A DNA stretch of 32,817 nt from an uncultured Opitutia bacterium (GCA_903882335.1 CAIRWP010000028.1:1-32817), one strand, 5' to 3'; shown: positions 16,960 through 25,199, counted from the first letter of the stretch. Numbers and translations: made by a program. The notes: generated by a model from the sequence alone, not told the origin.

Positions 16960-19356
16960 TCAGCGGATGGTCTGGAATTCGGGCAGCATGCAGACGGCCC
17001 AGAGGAGGTCGGCCACGCCTTGCTCATCGAGCTTGGGCCCGAGCAGGCTCCGGGCCACGGCGAGCTCGGCGGCGGTGGGTTCGCGGCAGAGGGCCGACAG
17101 GTACAGCCAGCGCGCAAAAGCCTCGGGGGACTCCCAGTTCCGCCGCAGGAGGTTGGTCGCGCCGCGGGCGAGAAGGTCGGTGAGGGCGGCGCCGTTGGCC
17201 AGGTCGATCGCCTCGAGCGTGCTCAGCTCGTTCGGACGCATCGACACGATCTGCTCGCGGTTCGGGCGGCCGAGCGAACGCTGCAGGAGGTCGGCCTTCA
17301 TCAGCGTAGCGCGCGGGGTCAGCAGGACCTTCCCGGAGAAGACCGCGACCTGATCGGCCATCCGCTTCTCGGCGAGACCCCAGGCGGTCCCCGCGACGAG
17401 CGCGACCGGCTTCCACCCGGCGGCGGCGGACAGCCGCCCTTGGGTGTCGGGCAAGGTCGCCGACCACTGCCAGGACTTATCCGTGGCCAGGGCGACCTCC
17501 TTGCCGTCGACGGTCTGCGCGTACAGCTGGCACCAGAGGGCGGCGGCGTTCGGCGCGGACCCGCCGTTGCGACCGACGGCTACGATCTCGTTGGCGCCCG
17601 CGCGGAGGAAGGGAGTGAGATCGAAGGTCTGCGGGGTCTGCCAATCGTCGCCGGCGCCGACCTTGCGGCCGTTGACCCAGAGCTCGAAGGCGTTGTCGCC
17701 GGTGATCGTGCAGGCCGCGCGGCGCGGCGCGGCGGCCAGCGTGAGCGACTGGCGGAAGGCGCGCGCCTCGCCGACGGCGGGCTGGCGACCCCGCCCCGTG
17801 TCGTTGGACCAGATGGGCTGGGCGAGGAACGCGGCGGGAGCGCCGCCGGCGGGGGCGCGCGTGACGCCGGCGTCGATCTTGGCGGGCGTGGTCCCCGTGA
17901 GCCGCCAGACGGCGTCGACGAACTGCTCCGCGGTCAGGCGCTTGGACCGGGGACCGCGATAGGCGTAGGCCTGCTCGTCGGCGGTGGGCGCCAGGACCTC
18001 CGCGCGGGCCTGGTAGGCCTCGGAGGTGGCGATGAAGGCGAGCGCGGCGCGCAGGTCGTAGCCCGAGTCCCGCAGCTGGTTGGCGAGCACGTCGAGCAAG
18101 TCCTGGTTCCAGGGCGCCGTCTGCATCGCGTCGACGGGATGGACTACGCCGCGGCCCATGAGCCGCTGCCAGAGACGGTTGGCCATCGTGCGCTGGAAGC
18201 GTCCGTTGTCCGGATGCGTCAGCAACGCCGCGAGCTGGGTCAGCCGCTCGCCCTTCGGCTTCGAGGCGTCGACCTGCCCGAGTTCGGGAAAGAGCCAGGC
18301 GGCCGCCGCGGGCTTGCCCGTCGGGACATCGCAGCGGACGAGCTCGAGCGGACGGTCGGAGTAGATAGCGGCGAGGCCGTAGGCGTCCTTGAGTTTCCAG
18401 CGGTCGATGAAGCTATCGTGGCAGGACGCGCACTTCATGTTGATGCCGAGGAAGGCCTGCGAGACGCTCTGCGCGAACTGCAGCTCGGGCTTCTGCCCGG
18501 CGCTGGTGGCGCCGCGCCACACGATACCCTTCGCGAAGCCTTCGCTCTCCGGGAGGGGCGCGACCAGCTCGCGGGCCAGCTGGTCGTACGGTTTGTTGGT
18601 CACGAGCGCGCGGTAGAGCCAGGGCGTGATCTGCTTGCGCCCGCCGTCGATGTAGCCGGTGCCGGCGTAGTCGTTGCGCAGGAGGTCGTTCCAGAAGGCC
18701 ATCCAGTGGTCCGCGTAATCGACGTCGCGAGCCAGCAGGGCGCGGACGAGCCGGGCACGCTTGTCGGGGGCCAGGTCGGCGACGAAAGCGCGGGTCTCCT
18801 CCGGGCTCGGCAGGAGGCCGACGAGGTCGAGGGAGACGCGCCGGAGGAAGGTGGCGTCATCGGCGCGCGCGGGGCGCGGTAGCCGGCGCGATGCCGTCCA
18901 GGCGTCGAGCACGCGGTCGATCGGATGGTCGCGGCCGTCCTGCGCGGCCGGCAAGGCCACCGCGCGAGGGCGCAGCGCCGGCTCGTAGGCCGGTTGCTTG
19001 AAGGCGAACCCTTCGGTCCAGCGCGCGCCCTGGCCGATCCAGGCGCGCAACGTGGCGACCTCCGCCGGCGTGAGGCCCGGGCCCTTCGGGGGCATCCGGA
19101 GATCCGGGTCGGTGCTGACGATTGCCTCGAGCAATCGCCCCTTGGCCGCGTCGCCGGGCGTGAGGACAGGCCCATCCTCGCCGCCCTCGAGCAACGCGGC
19201 GCGTGTGTTCATCGAGAAGCCGCCCTTCTTCTTGTCCCCCGTATGGCACTCCGCGCAATGCTTGCGCAGCAGCGGCACCACGGCGTGGTCGAAGTCGGGC
19301 TCGGCGGCGCCGAGGACGGCGCCGGCGGCCAGCAAGGCCAGGAGGGCGGGCTTCAT
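16960..19356 (-). CDS. secreted di-haem DUF1549/DUF1553 protein with inserted beta-sandwich domain
   Basis: 798 residues from the ATG at 19356, which gives a signal peptide (Lys-Pro, hydrophobic run, cleavage near 18). Cytochrome motif CAECH (Cys34/Cys37/His38) with RMPP at 87-90; a DUF1549 block at about 145-340 with a second haem motif CASCH (Cys309/Cys312/His313); then DUF1553. Residues about 533-660 break into DUF1553 and resemble a galactose-binding-like beta-sandwich: FELWVNGRKVGAGDDWQ (557-573), FDLTPFLRAGANEIV (578-592), then a Trp-rich stretch. Probably an exported redox protein that may bind a glycan through the insert (inference). It starts 11 bases after the lactonase stop and is coupled to the DUF1501 gene downstream. 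Confidence 0.9.
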   Translation of the reverse strand: MKPALLALLAAGAVLGAAEPDFDHAVVPLLRKHCAECHTGDKKKGGFSMNTRAALLEGGEDGPVLTPGDAAKGRLLEAIVSTDPDLRMPPKGPGLTPAEVATLRAWIGQGARWTEGFAFKQPAYEPALRPRAVALPAAQDGRDHPIDRVLDAWTASRRLPRPARADDATFLRRVSLDLVGLLPSPEETRAFVADLAPDKRARLVRALLARDVDYADHWMAFWNDLLRNDYAGTGYIDGGRKQITPWLYRALVTNKPYDQLARELVAPLPESEGFAKGIVWRGATSAGQKPELQFAQSVSQAFLGINMKCASCHDSFIDRWKLKDAYGLAAIYSDRPLELVRCDVPTGKPAAAAWLFPELGQVDASKPKGERLTQLAALLTHPDNGRFQRTMANRLWQRLMGRGVVHPVDAMQTAPWNQDLLDVLANQLRDSGYDLRAALAFIATSEAYQARAEVLAPTADEQAYAYRGPRSKRLTAEQFVDAVWRLTGTTPAKIDAGVTRAPAGGAPAAFLAQPIWSNDTGRGRQPAVGEARAFRQSLTLAAAPRRAACTITGDNAFELWVNGRKVGAGDDWQTPQTFDLTPFLRAGANEIVAVGRNGGSAPNAAALWCQLYAQTVDGKEVALATDKSWQWSATLPDTQGRLSAAAGWKPVALVAGTAWGLAEKRMADQVAVFSGKVLLTPRATLMKADLLQRSLGRPNREQIVSMRPNELSTLEAIDLANGAALTDLLARGATNLLRRNWESPEAFARWLYLSALCREPTAAELAVARSLLGPKLDEQGVADLLWAVCMLPEFQTIR

Positions 19357-19367
19357 CGCGGGGCGGC

Positions 19368-20465
19368 TCAGCGGGCGAACACGATGCAGCAAGCGGCGCC
19401 GGCCGCGACGGACTGCTTCGTGTCGGTCAGGCGGCCGGTGGCCGGGTCGACGCGGTAGGCGTTGAGGGTGCCCGACTTCTGCCCGGCGCAGACGAGCCAG
19501 CGGCCATCGGGGCTGAGGCCGAAGCCGCGCGGGACGGCCGGGACGTCGAGGGTGTGGCCGAGCGGCGACAGCTGGCCGTCGGCGCCGATCGCGTAGGCCG
19601 CCAGCGAATTATGGCCGCGGTTGGAGACATAGAGCGCCTTGCCGTCGGGCAGGCAGAAGATCTCCGCGGTGGAGGCGCCCTTGGCGTCGGCGCCGGCGGG
19701 CAAAGTCGGCAGGACCTGGAGCTCCTTCATCGCGCCGGTGGTCGCGTCGACCGCGAACACGCTCACGGTCATCGCCATCTCGTTGCACACGTACGCGAAA
19801 CCGCCCTGCGGGTGGAAGGCGAGGTGGCGGGGGCCGGCGCCCGGGGCCACGCGACCGGACTTGGCCGGGGACGGCTTGAGCGTGCCGGTGGCCGCGTCGA
19901 ACGCGTGGATGAAGATGTCGTCGGTCCCGAGGTCGGGCACGTAGACGAAACGGTTCGCGGCGTCCGCATAGATACCGTGGGCATGGGGGCCGGCCTGGCG
20001 ACCCTTGTTCGGGCCCGTGCCCTCGTGCTGCAGGAATGAGCTCGCGGGGCCGATCGAACCATCGGCCTTGAGCGGCAGGCAGGCGACGGAGCCCGAGCCG
20101 TAGTTGGCCGCGAAGAGGAACTTGCCCGTCCGGTCCAACGTGACATGGGTGGCGCCCTTCCCCTTCGTTTCCTCCGTGTTGAGCAAGGTGGCCGGGCCGT
20201 TCGCGGCGAGACGGTAGGCGGCGACGCCGCCACCGGCGACCTCGGCGGTGGCGTAGAGCACCTTGCCATCCTGGCCTAGCGCCAGGAAGGAGGCACCCTT
20301 GGCCTCGGCGATGACGACGGGGACGGAAAGTTTGCCGGTCTCCGCGTCGAGGGTGCCGCGCAGGATGCCCTGGGCCGCGGCCCCGGAGGTGCCGACATAG
20401 AAGGTGAGGTCGCCGGCGACGGCGGAGGCGGCGAGCAAGGTGAGCACGGGGAGGAGGGAGCGCAT
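19368..20465 (-). CDS. secreted beta-propeller lactonase (6-phosphogluconolactonase-like)
   Basis: 365 residues. A signal peptide covers about 1-18 (Arg-Ser, hydrophobic run, Ala-Val-Ala). The rest is a seven-bladed propeller of the YkgB/Pgl lactonase family: FYVGTSG near the start, GPHAHGIYADAANRFVYVPD, GAGPRHLAFHPQGGFAYV, EIFCLPDGKALYVSNRG, then PRGFGLSPDGRWLV and a last blade ending DPATGRLTD. Cytosolic members hydrolyse 6-phosphogluconolactone. Because this one is exported, an unphosphorylated aldonolactone made by periplasmic sugar oxidation is a more likely substrate (inference). It sits between a sulfatase (52 bases upstream) and a haem protein (11 bases downstream). The leader is AACCACCGCACC before the ATG. 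Confidence 0.85.
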   Translation of the reverse strand: MRSLLPVLTLLAASAVAGDLTFYVGTSGAAAQGILRGTLDAETGKLSVPVVIAEAKGASFLALGQDGKVLYATAEVAGGGVAAYRLAANGPATLLNTEETKGKGATHVTLDRTGKFLFAANYGSGSVACLPLKADGSIGPASSFLQHEGTGPNKGRQAGPHAHGIYADAANRFVYVPDLGTDDIFIHAFDAATGTLKPSPAKSGRVAPGAGPRHLAFHPQGGFAYVCNEMAMTVSVFAVDATTGAMKELQVLPTLPAGADAKGASTAEIFCLPDGKALYVSNRGHNSLAAYAIGADGQLSPLGHTLDVPAVPRGFGLSPDGRWLVCAGQKSGTLNAYRVDPATGRLTDTKQSVAAGAACCIVFAR

Positions 20466-20517
20466 GGTGCGGTGGTTATGATTAGAGGGATAGGAAAGGC
20501 CGAGGTTCCAAGCAAAC

Positions 20518-21843
20518 TCAGCGGCCGTCCCACCAGCCATCCAGGAGGGCGGTGAGTCGTTTGACCTCGGCCGGACGTTCGGCGGCGAGGTCGCGCTTTT
20601 CATGGGGATCGGCCTTGAGGTCGAAGAGACGCGGCGGCTCGGTGGCGTCGCTCGAGCCATGCTGGGTCGCGCCGGTCTTCAGGCCGCTCGAGACGATGAG
20701 CTTCAGGTCGCCGGCGACGAGCCAGCGGTAGCGCAGGCTGGCGGCGGGGGTACCCAGTTGGCGGATATCGTGGGTCGAGTTCTGCCCGGCGACGAAGGGG
20801 CGCGCCTGCAAGGCCGCGTCATCCAGGAGATTGAGACCGTCGCCGTCGGCGGGCACCGGCGCGCCGGCGAGCTTGAGCAAGGTCGGCATAAGGTCCACGG
20901 CGCTGGCCGGAGCCTGGACGACCGTCGGCGCGACCTGGCCCGGCCAGCTCACGAGGATCGGGGAGCGCACGCCGCCGTCGAAGGGCGACTGCTTGGAGCG
21001 CGCGAAGTCGACCTCCGGCTTGTCGGTCCGCGGGATCCAGCCGTTGTCGGCGATGTAGACGATGACCGTGTCGCGGGTGAGGCCTTCCTTCTCGAGGTGG
21101 GCGCGCACCTCGCCGATGGTCTCGTCGAACCACTCCACCATCGCATGGTAACGGGCGGCCTGGAGCGTCGGCGACTTGTCGCGGTACTTGGCGAGGAGCC
21201 GTTCGGGCGGCGTGTGCGGGTCGTGCGGCATCATGGGCGCGTACCACGCGAAGAACGGTTTGCCGGACTGCTTGGACCGGGTGATGAAGTCCGTGAGCGG
21301 GGCCAGGCTCTTGCGCCCGATGTCGAGCCCCACGTCGCCATGACGGCCACCCTTCGTCATGCCTTCGGTGAAACCGCCGGTGGAGTAATCGCCCATCCAC
21401 CACTTGCCGGTCTGCAGGCTGACGTAACCGCGCTCGCCCAGCAGACGCGGCAGGATCGGCGATGTCTGGAACAGCTTGATCATCTGGGCCCGACCCTGGA
21501 GGAAGGCCGGGCTTTTCTGGCGGGCCGCCGCGCCGCCGGCGGCGGCGGGCACCAGCGGGTCGTTGCCGGTGATGCCGTGCCGGTGGACATGCCGGCCGGT
21601 CAAGATCGAGGCGAGGCTGGGGCCGCACAGGGAGTTGGTGACGTAGCCCCGGGGGAAGACGCGGGACTCGGCCGCCAACTTGTCGAGGTGCGGGGTGCTG
21701 ACCGCCTTGGAGCCCATGAAGCCGTAATCGAACCACGCATGGTCGTCCGAGATGATCATCAGGATGTTCGGGGCCTTCGCGGGCGCCGCGGGTTCGGCGG
21801 CCGTCAGGGTGAGGGCACCGAGGAGAAGCAGGAGGGAACGCAT
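20518..21843 (-). CDS. secreted type I sulfatase with CxPSL motif
   Basis: 441 residues from the ATG at 21843. A signal peptide covers about 1-16, then a short Ala/Pro linker. Sulfatase features: NILMIISDDHAWFDYGF (26-42) with metal-binding Asp33/Asp34, and the formylglycine site SLCGPSLASILTGR (71-84), where Cys73 would be converted to formylglycine. The usual Arg of C-x-P-S-R is Leu77. Later come KWWMGDYSTGGF, WYAPMMPHDPHTPPERLL and YIADNGW (second metal site). It should cleave sulfate esters from a glycan or similar polymer outside the cytoplasm; the exact substrate cannot be read. It starts 8 bases after the M13 peptidase stop. No maturing-enzyme gene lies in the window. Confidence 0.92.
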   Translation of the reverse strand: MRSLLLLLGALTLTAAEPAAPAKAPNILMIISDDHAWFDYGFMGSKAVSTPHLDKLAAESRVFPRGYVTNSLCGPSLASILTGRHVHRHGITGNDPLVPAAAGGAAARQKSPAFLQGRAQMIKLFQTSPILPRLLGERGYVSLQTGKWWMGDYSTGGFTEGMTKGGRHGDVGLDIGRKSLAPLTDFITRSKQSGKPFFAWYAPMMPHDPHTPPERLLAKYRDKSPTLQAARYHAMVEWFDETIGEVRAHLEKEGLTRDTVIVYIADNGWIPRTDKPEVDFARSKQSPFDGGVRSPILVSWPGQVAPTVVQAPASAVDLMPTLLKLAGAPVPADGDGLNLLDDAALQARPFVAGQNSTHDIRQLGTPAASLRYRWLVAGDLKLIVSSGLKTGATQHGSSDATEPPRLFDLKADPHEKRDLAAERPAEVKRLTALLDGWWDGR

Positions 21844-21851
21844 GGGGAAAG

Positions 21852-23849
21852 TCACCAGATCTTGACGCGCTGAGCGGGGTCGAGCCACATCGAATCGCCC
21901 GGCTTCGTGCCGAACGCCTCGTGGAACTCGTCGATGTTGCGCAGCACGACGTTGATGCGCTGGGGCATCGGGGAGTGGGTGTCGGACAGCAGGCGGTTCC
22001 GCAAGGTCTCCGGGCGGATGTTGCCGGCGAAGGCGAAGGCGTGCGCCAGGAAGAAACGCTGCAGCGGCGTCTGGCCCGCGATGAGCCGGCCGGAGCGGAA
22101 CGCCTCGGTCTCCCGGAAGGCGTCCAGCGCGATCGCCACGCCGCCGATGTCGGCGATGTTCTCGCCGAGGGTCAGCTTACCGTTGACGCGGATGCCCGGC
22201 AGCGGTTCCTCCCGGTCGTACTGGGCGACGATCCGGTCGCAGCGCTCGCGGAACGCCTTCTCCGTCGGCGGAGACCAGCCCTGCTCCAGGCGCCCCGTCG
22301 GACCGAAACGGCGCCCCGAGTCGTCGAACCCGTGCGTGAGCTCATGCCCGATGGTGCAGGCGATGAAGCCGTAGAGCACGGCGTCATCGAGCGCCTCGCC
22401 GTCGTACGTCGGCACCCCGAGGATGGCGGCGGGCATGACGATCTCGTTGTTCATCGGGCTGTAGTAGGCGTTGACCGTGTAGGGGCGCATACCCCACTCC
22501 TCGCGTTCCGGGGCGCCGCCGACCCGGGCGAACGTCCGGGCGCGCGACCACTTGCTGACGTTGACGAGGTTCTGGGCGAGGCCGTCGGCGCGGATCTCCA
22601 CGCCTTCGTAGCCGCGGAACTTATCGGGATAGCCCACGCGGAGCTTGATCGCGGCGAGTTTGCGTAAGGCCCACGCCTGCGTCTCGGCATCCATCCACTC
22701 CAGCTTGCGGATGCGGGCGGCGAAGGCGGTCCGGACGTTCTCGCAGACCAGGCGGAAACGTTCGCGCTGCGCCGGGGTGAAGCGGCGCGCCACGTATTCC
22801 TTGCCGAGTAGGTCGCCCAGGGCGCCATCCTGTATCCGCAAGGCCCGCTCCGGGAGACTGCGTTGCTGCTTGGCGCCGGTCAGGACGACGCCCTCGAACT
22901 CGAAGGCGGCGGCCGCCGTGGCGGCGTTGAGCACGGAAGCATGCCCGGAGATCGCCTGGAAGCGGAAGTAATCGCGGACCGCCTCCGCCGGGGTCTCGGC
23001 GAGGATCCGCGCCAAAGCCTTGAGGAAATCGGGCTGGCCGACGATGACGCGGGTGACCGCGGGGGCGCCGGCGCGCCGCGTGACGGCCTCCCAGCGCAGG
23101 CCGGGCGTGAGGGCGTCGATCTCCGCCCAGGACATCGGGTGGTAATGGGCGTCAGGGTTGCGCAGCTGCACCAGCGGCAAGGAGACTTCGGCGAGCCTGG
23201 TCTCGAACGCGAGGACCGCCGCGCCGGCCTGCCGGGCTCGCGCCGCGTCATAACCGAGGAAGCCCAGCATCTGGGCGACATGGGCGGGGAAGGCGTCCCG
23301 CACGCGCTTGGTGGCGGGCTCCTCGCTGAAATAGAACGCGCGCTCCGGGAGGGAGAGCCCCGTCTGCCAGAGCTGCAGCGCGACCTTCGTCTCGTCCTTC
23401 TTGTCCTGCCCAGCGAACACCCCGAGGAACGTCCCCGTGCCTTCGGCGTAGAGATCGGCGGCGGCCTCCAGGAGCGCCTGCGGCGTCTTGGCCTCGTCGA
23501 GCTTGGCCAGGACGGCGCGCAGCCCGGCCGGGAGCTCGGCCGGGCCGGCCTCGAAGCCGAGGGCGGAACGCCAGAAATCGGCGAGCCGACGCTGATCGGC
23601 GGTGGCGTCCGGCTTTGCGAGCAACTCGCCGTTGATCACGAGGAGGTCCTTCTTGATGAGGTCGTCCTGCCAGGCGAAGGAGTTGTAGACGGCCCGGTCG
23701 GGGGCCAAGGGGAAACGGCGTAGCCAGGCCCCGTTCGCATGCGTCCAGAAGTCCTGCCGGGCGGACACCGCCGGGTCGCGGTTGGCCTCGATGAGATCCG
23801 CCCCGGGCAGGGAAGTAGCCAGCAGGAGGGCGAGCAGGGGCGAACGCAT
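21852..23849 (-). CDS. secreted M13 (neprilysin-like) zinc metallopeptidase
   Basis: 665 residues, usual for bacterial PepO-type enzymes. A signal peptide covers about 1-16. It has FWTHANGAWL near 34-43 in the N-terminal M13 domain, VNAYYSPMNNEIVMPAAIL before the active site, zinc motif HELTH (His502, Glu503, His506), GENIADIGG with third ligand Glu563 and Asp567, and the family C-terminal Trp (VKIW). It cleaves oligopeptides outside the cytoplasm. It is the first gene of the five-gene operon, eight bases before the sulfatase. The 277-base upstream gap is shared with the sigma factor gene. The leader is C-rich with no Shine-Dalgarno sequence. Confidence 0.95.
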   Translation of the reverse strand: MRSPLLALLLATSLPGADLIEANRDPAVSARQDFWTHANGAWLRRFPLAPDRAVYNSFAWQDDLIKKDLLVINGELLAKPDATADQRRLADFWRSALGFEAGPAELPAGLRAVLAKLDEAKTPQALLEAAADLYAEGTGTFLGVFAGQDKKDETKVALQLWQTGLSLPERAFYFSEEPATKRVRDAFPAHVAQMLGFLGYDAARARQAGAAVLAFETRLAEVSLPLVQLRNPDAHYHPMSWAEIDALTPGLRWEAVTRRAGAPAVTRVIVGQPDFLKALARILAETPAEAVRDYFRFQAISGHASVLNAATAAAAFEFEGVVLTGAKQQRSLPERALRIQDGALGDLLGKEYVARRFTPAQRERFRLVCENVRTAFAARIRKLEWMDAETQAWALRKLAAIKLRVGYPDKFRGYEGVEIRADGLAQNLVNVSKWSRARTFARVGGAPEREEWGMRPYTVNAYYSPMNNEIVMPAAILGVPTYDGEALDDAVLYGFIACTIGHELTHGFDDSGRRFGPTGRLEQGWSPPTEKAFRERCDRIVAQYDREEPLPGIRVNGKLTLGENIADIGGVAIALDAFRETEAFRSGRLIAGQTPLQRFFLAHAFAFAGNIRPETLRNRLLSDTHSPMPQRINVVLRNIDEFHEAFGTKPGDSMWLDPAQRVKIW

Positions 23850-23909
23850 ACCGCAGGGTGGCGGCCCCCAAGGGCGGGGGAAACCCTATTTTAGGGAACG
23901 ATGACCCGG

Positions 23910-23941
23910 GCCGGGGCTTGGACCGTTTGACAGGCCCCGGC
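23910..23941. promoter_or_regulatory. GC-rich inverted repeat enclosing a TTGACA
   Basis: Arms GCCGGGGC (23910-23917) and GCCCCGGC (23934-23941) enclose a 16-base loop that contains TTGACA (23927-23932). A smaller repeat, CCCTA-TTT-TAGGG (23884-23896), lies to its left. The structure is in the divergent gap between the M13 operon and the sigma factor, so a regulator or a cruciform could affect either promoter. Confidence 0.35.
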
Positions 23942-23955
23942 GAGCGGGCAGATTA
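23927..23955 (+). promoter_or_regulatory. candidate promoter of the sigma factor gene
   Basis: A perfect -35 hexamer TTGACA (23927-23932) is followed after 17 bases by AGATTA (23950-23955), a poor -10. This would give a leader of about 165 bases containing the palindrome at 24018-24034. The poor -10 could mean the match is chance, or that a factor with different -10 preference reads it. Confidence 0.25.
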
Positions 23956-24017
23956 CCCCTCGCCCACCCCCGGGCCCGGCGGACGCCCTGGCGCCGGAAA
24001 AATCTACGCGAAGGATT

Positions 24018-24034
24018 TCATTGTCAGACAATGA
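24018..24034. promoter_or_regulatory. 17-bp perfect palindrome upstream of the sigma factor
   Basis: TCATTGTC, one central A, then GACAATGA. The arms are perfect 8-mers in a locally AT-rich stretch of otherwise very GC-rich DNA, 92 bases before the sigma start codon. A related half-site TCATTGGTC follows at 24044-24052. It has the size and symmetry of an operator for a dimeric repressor. A second short palindrome, TCTATAGA, lies at 24077-24084. Confidence 0.6.
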
Positions 24035-24126
24035 CTTAGGAAATCATTGGTCCGAAAAGGGCATTTTCCGGCCCCTTCTATAGAGGCCATTTACTTTTTA
24101 TTAGAAACCACCCCACCCCTTTCCAC

Positions 24127-25128
24127 ATGATCCAAACCCAACTCCTCCAAGACCTCCGCCTGCCGACCAGCACCCTCCCCGCCCCGACCCACGACCGCCA
24201 CCCGAACCAGGAGACCGCCGCTGATTCCTCGACCCTGTCCGAGCTCGCCGCGCTCGCGGCCCAGGCCTTCGCCGAGGAGCCCACCGAGTTCGACGGCCTC
24301 GGCGACTACCTCCGCCGCGCCTGCCACCGCGATAAGCTCGAACCCGCCGAGGAGACCGCGCTGGGTCGCGCCCTGCGCGCCGGTCGCCGGGCCGACGGCT
24401 CGTTCACGCCGGCGGCGCGGCTCGCCTACGATGAGTTCGTCGAACGCAACCTGCGCCTGGTCGTCTACTTCGCCAAGCGTTTCGCCCGGAGCCGCGATGA
24501 CCTGCTGGACCTGATCAGCGCGGGCAACCTGGGCCTGATGACCGCGACCCAGAAGTTCGACCCCGAGCGCGGCATCCGTTTCAGTACCTTCGCGGCGTGG
24601 GACATCCACAGTCAGATCGTGGCGGAGGTGCGCCAGCGCCAGCGCCCGGTGCACCTGCCGCGCAACCTCCACGAGCAGCTGACCGCGGCCCGGCGCGCGG
24701 AGGCCGAGCTGACGCAGCAGCTCGGACGCGAGCCCACCGAGACCGAGGTCTCCTTGGAACTGGGTTGGGCGCCCGACCACCTGACGGACCTGCGCCGGCT
24801 GACGCAGGCCGGCGTCTCGCTCGACGCCCCGCCGGAAAACGACGGCGGACTCACCCTGGCGGACCGCCTGAAGGACGAGGCGGCAACGGACCCGGCGCAC
24901 GCGGCGGAACGCTCCGACCGCGCGACCTTCGCCCGCGCCCTGCTCGACCATCTCGACGGACGCGAGCGCCGCATCCTCTGCCTACGCCACGGGATCGGGA
25001 CCGACCATGAATGGACGCTCGAGGAGATCGGCGCCGCCCTGGGCGTCACCCGCGAACGCGTCCGCCAGCTCGAGGGCATCGCGCTGCAGAAGCTCCGGAC
25101 CGAGGCGGCCGCGCGGCCCGCGGCCTAA
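24127..25128 (+). CDS. sigma-70 family RNA polymerase sigma factor (primary-like, divergent region 2.4)
   Basis: 333 residues. It has a non-conserved N-terminus to about 55, a region 1.2-like segment (DGLGDYLRRA, 56-65), regions 2.1-2.3 (ERNLRLVVYFAKRF 106-119, DLLDLISAGNLGLMTATQKFDPERGIRFSTFAAW to 158), region 3 (SLDAP, 231-235), and region 4.2 (TLEEIGAALGVTRERVRQLE, 297-316) that closely matches primary sigma factors. Region 2.4 does not: the usual tract around W-W-I-R-Q-A-I reads W-D-I-H-S-Q-I (158-164), replacing the second Trp and the Gln that contacts the -10 element. Region 1.1 is absent, so it is probably an alternative (group 2-like) factor. Its upstream gap carries palindromes. The leader is CCACCCCACCCCTTTCCAC. 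Confidence 0.9.
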   Translation: MIQTQLLQDLRLPTSTLPAPTHDRHPNQETAADSSTLSELAALAAQAFAEEPTEFDGLGDYLRRACHRDKLEPAEETALGRALRAGRRADGSFTPAARLAYDEFVERNLRLVVYFAKRFARSRDDLLDLISAGNLGLMTATQKFDPERGIRFSTFAAWDIHSQIVAEVRQRQRPVHLPRNLHEQLTAARRAEAELTQQLGREPTETEVSLELGWAPDHLTDLRRLTQAGVSLDAPPENDGGLTLADRLKDEAATDPAHAAERSDRATFARALLDHLDGRERRILCLRHGIGTDHEWTLEEIGAALGVTRERVRQLEGIALQKLRTEAAARPAA

Positions 25129-25129
25129 C

Positions 25130-25146
25130 GCCGCCCGCAAGGCGGC
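25130..25146 (+). terminator. short hairpin after the sigma factor gene
   Basis: Six-base arms GCCGCC (25130-25135) and GGCGGC (25141-25146) with a 5-base loop begin two bases after the stop codon. No T-tract follows, so termination is doubtful and the downstream haem gene may be co-transcribed. Confidence 0.35.
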
Positions 25147-25199
25147 CTACTAACCCGGGGACGAGCACGGGCGGTCTTGCCGCGGCGTCGGGGGTGACC

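Noticed and set aside
15622-18882. A 1086-codon open frame spanning two minus-strand genes
   Set aside because: It crosses the DUF1501/haem protein junction on the opposite strand and has low-complexity composition. Both minus-strand genes have signals, motifs and operon spacing.
25011-25199. Longer N-terminus for the mono-haem protein reaching into the sigma gene
   Set aside because: The added residues are Arg/Pro-rich, overlap the conserved region 4.2 coding sequence in another frame and would bury the signal peptide.
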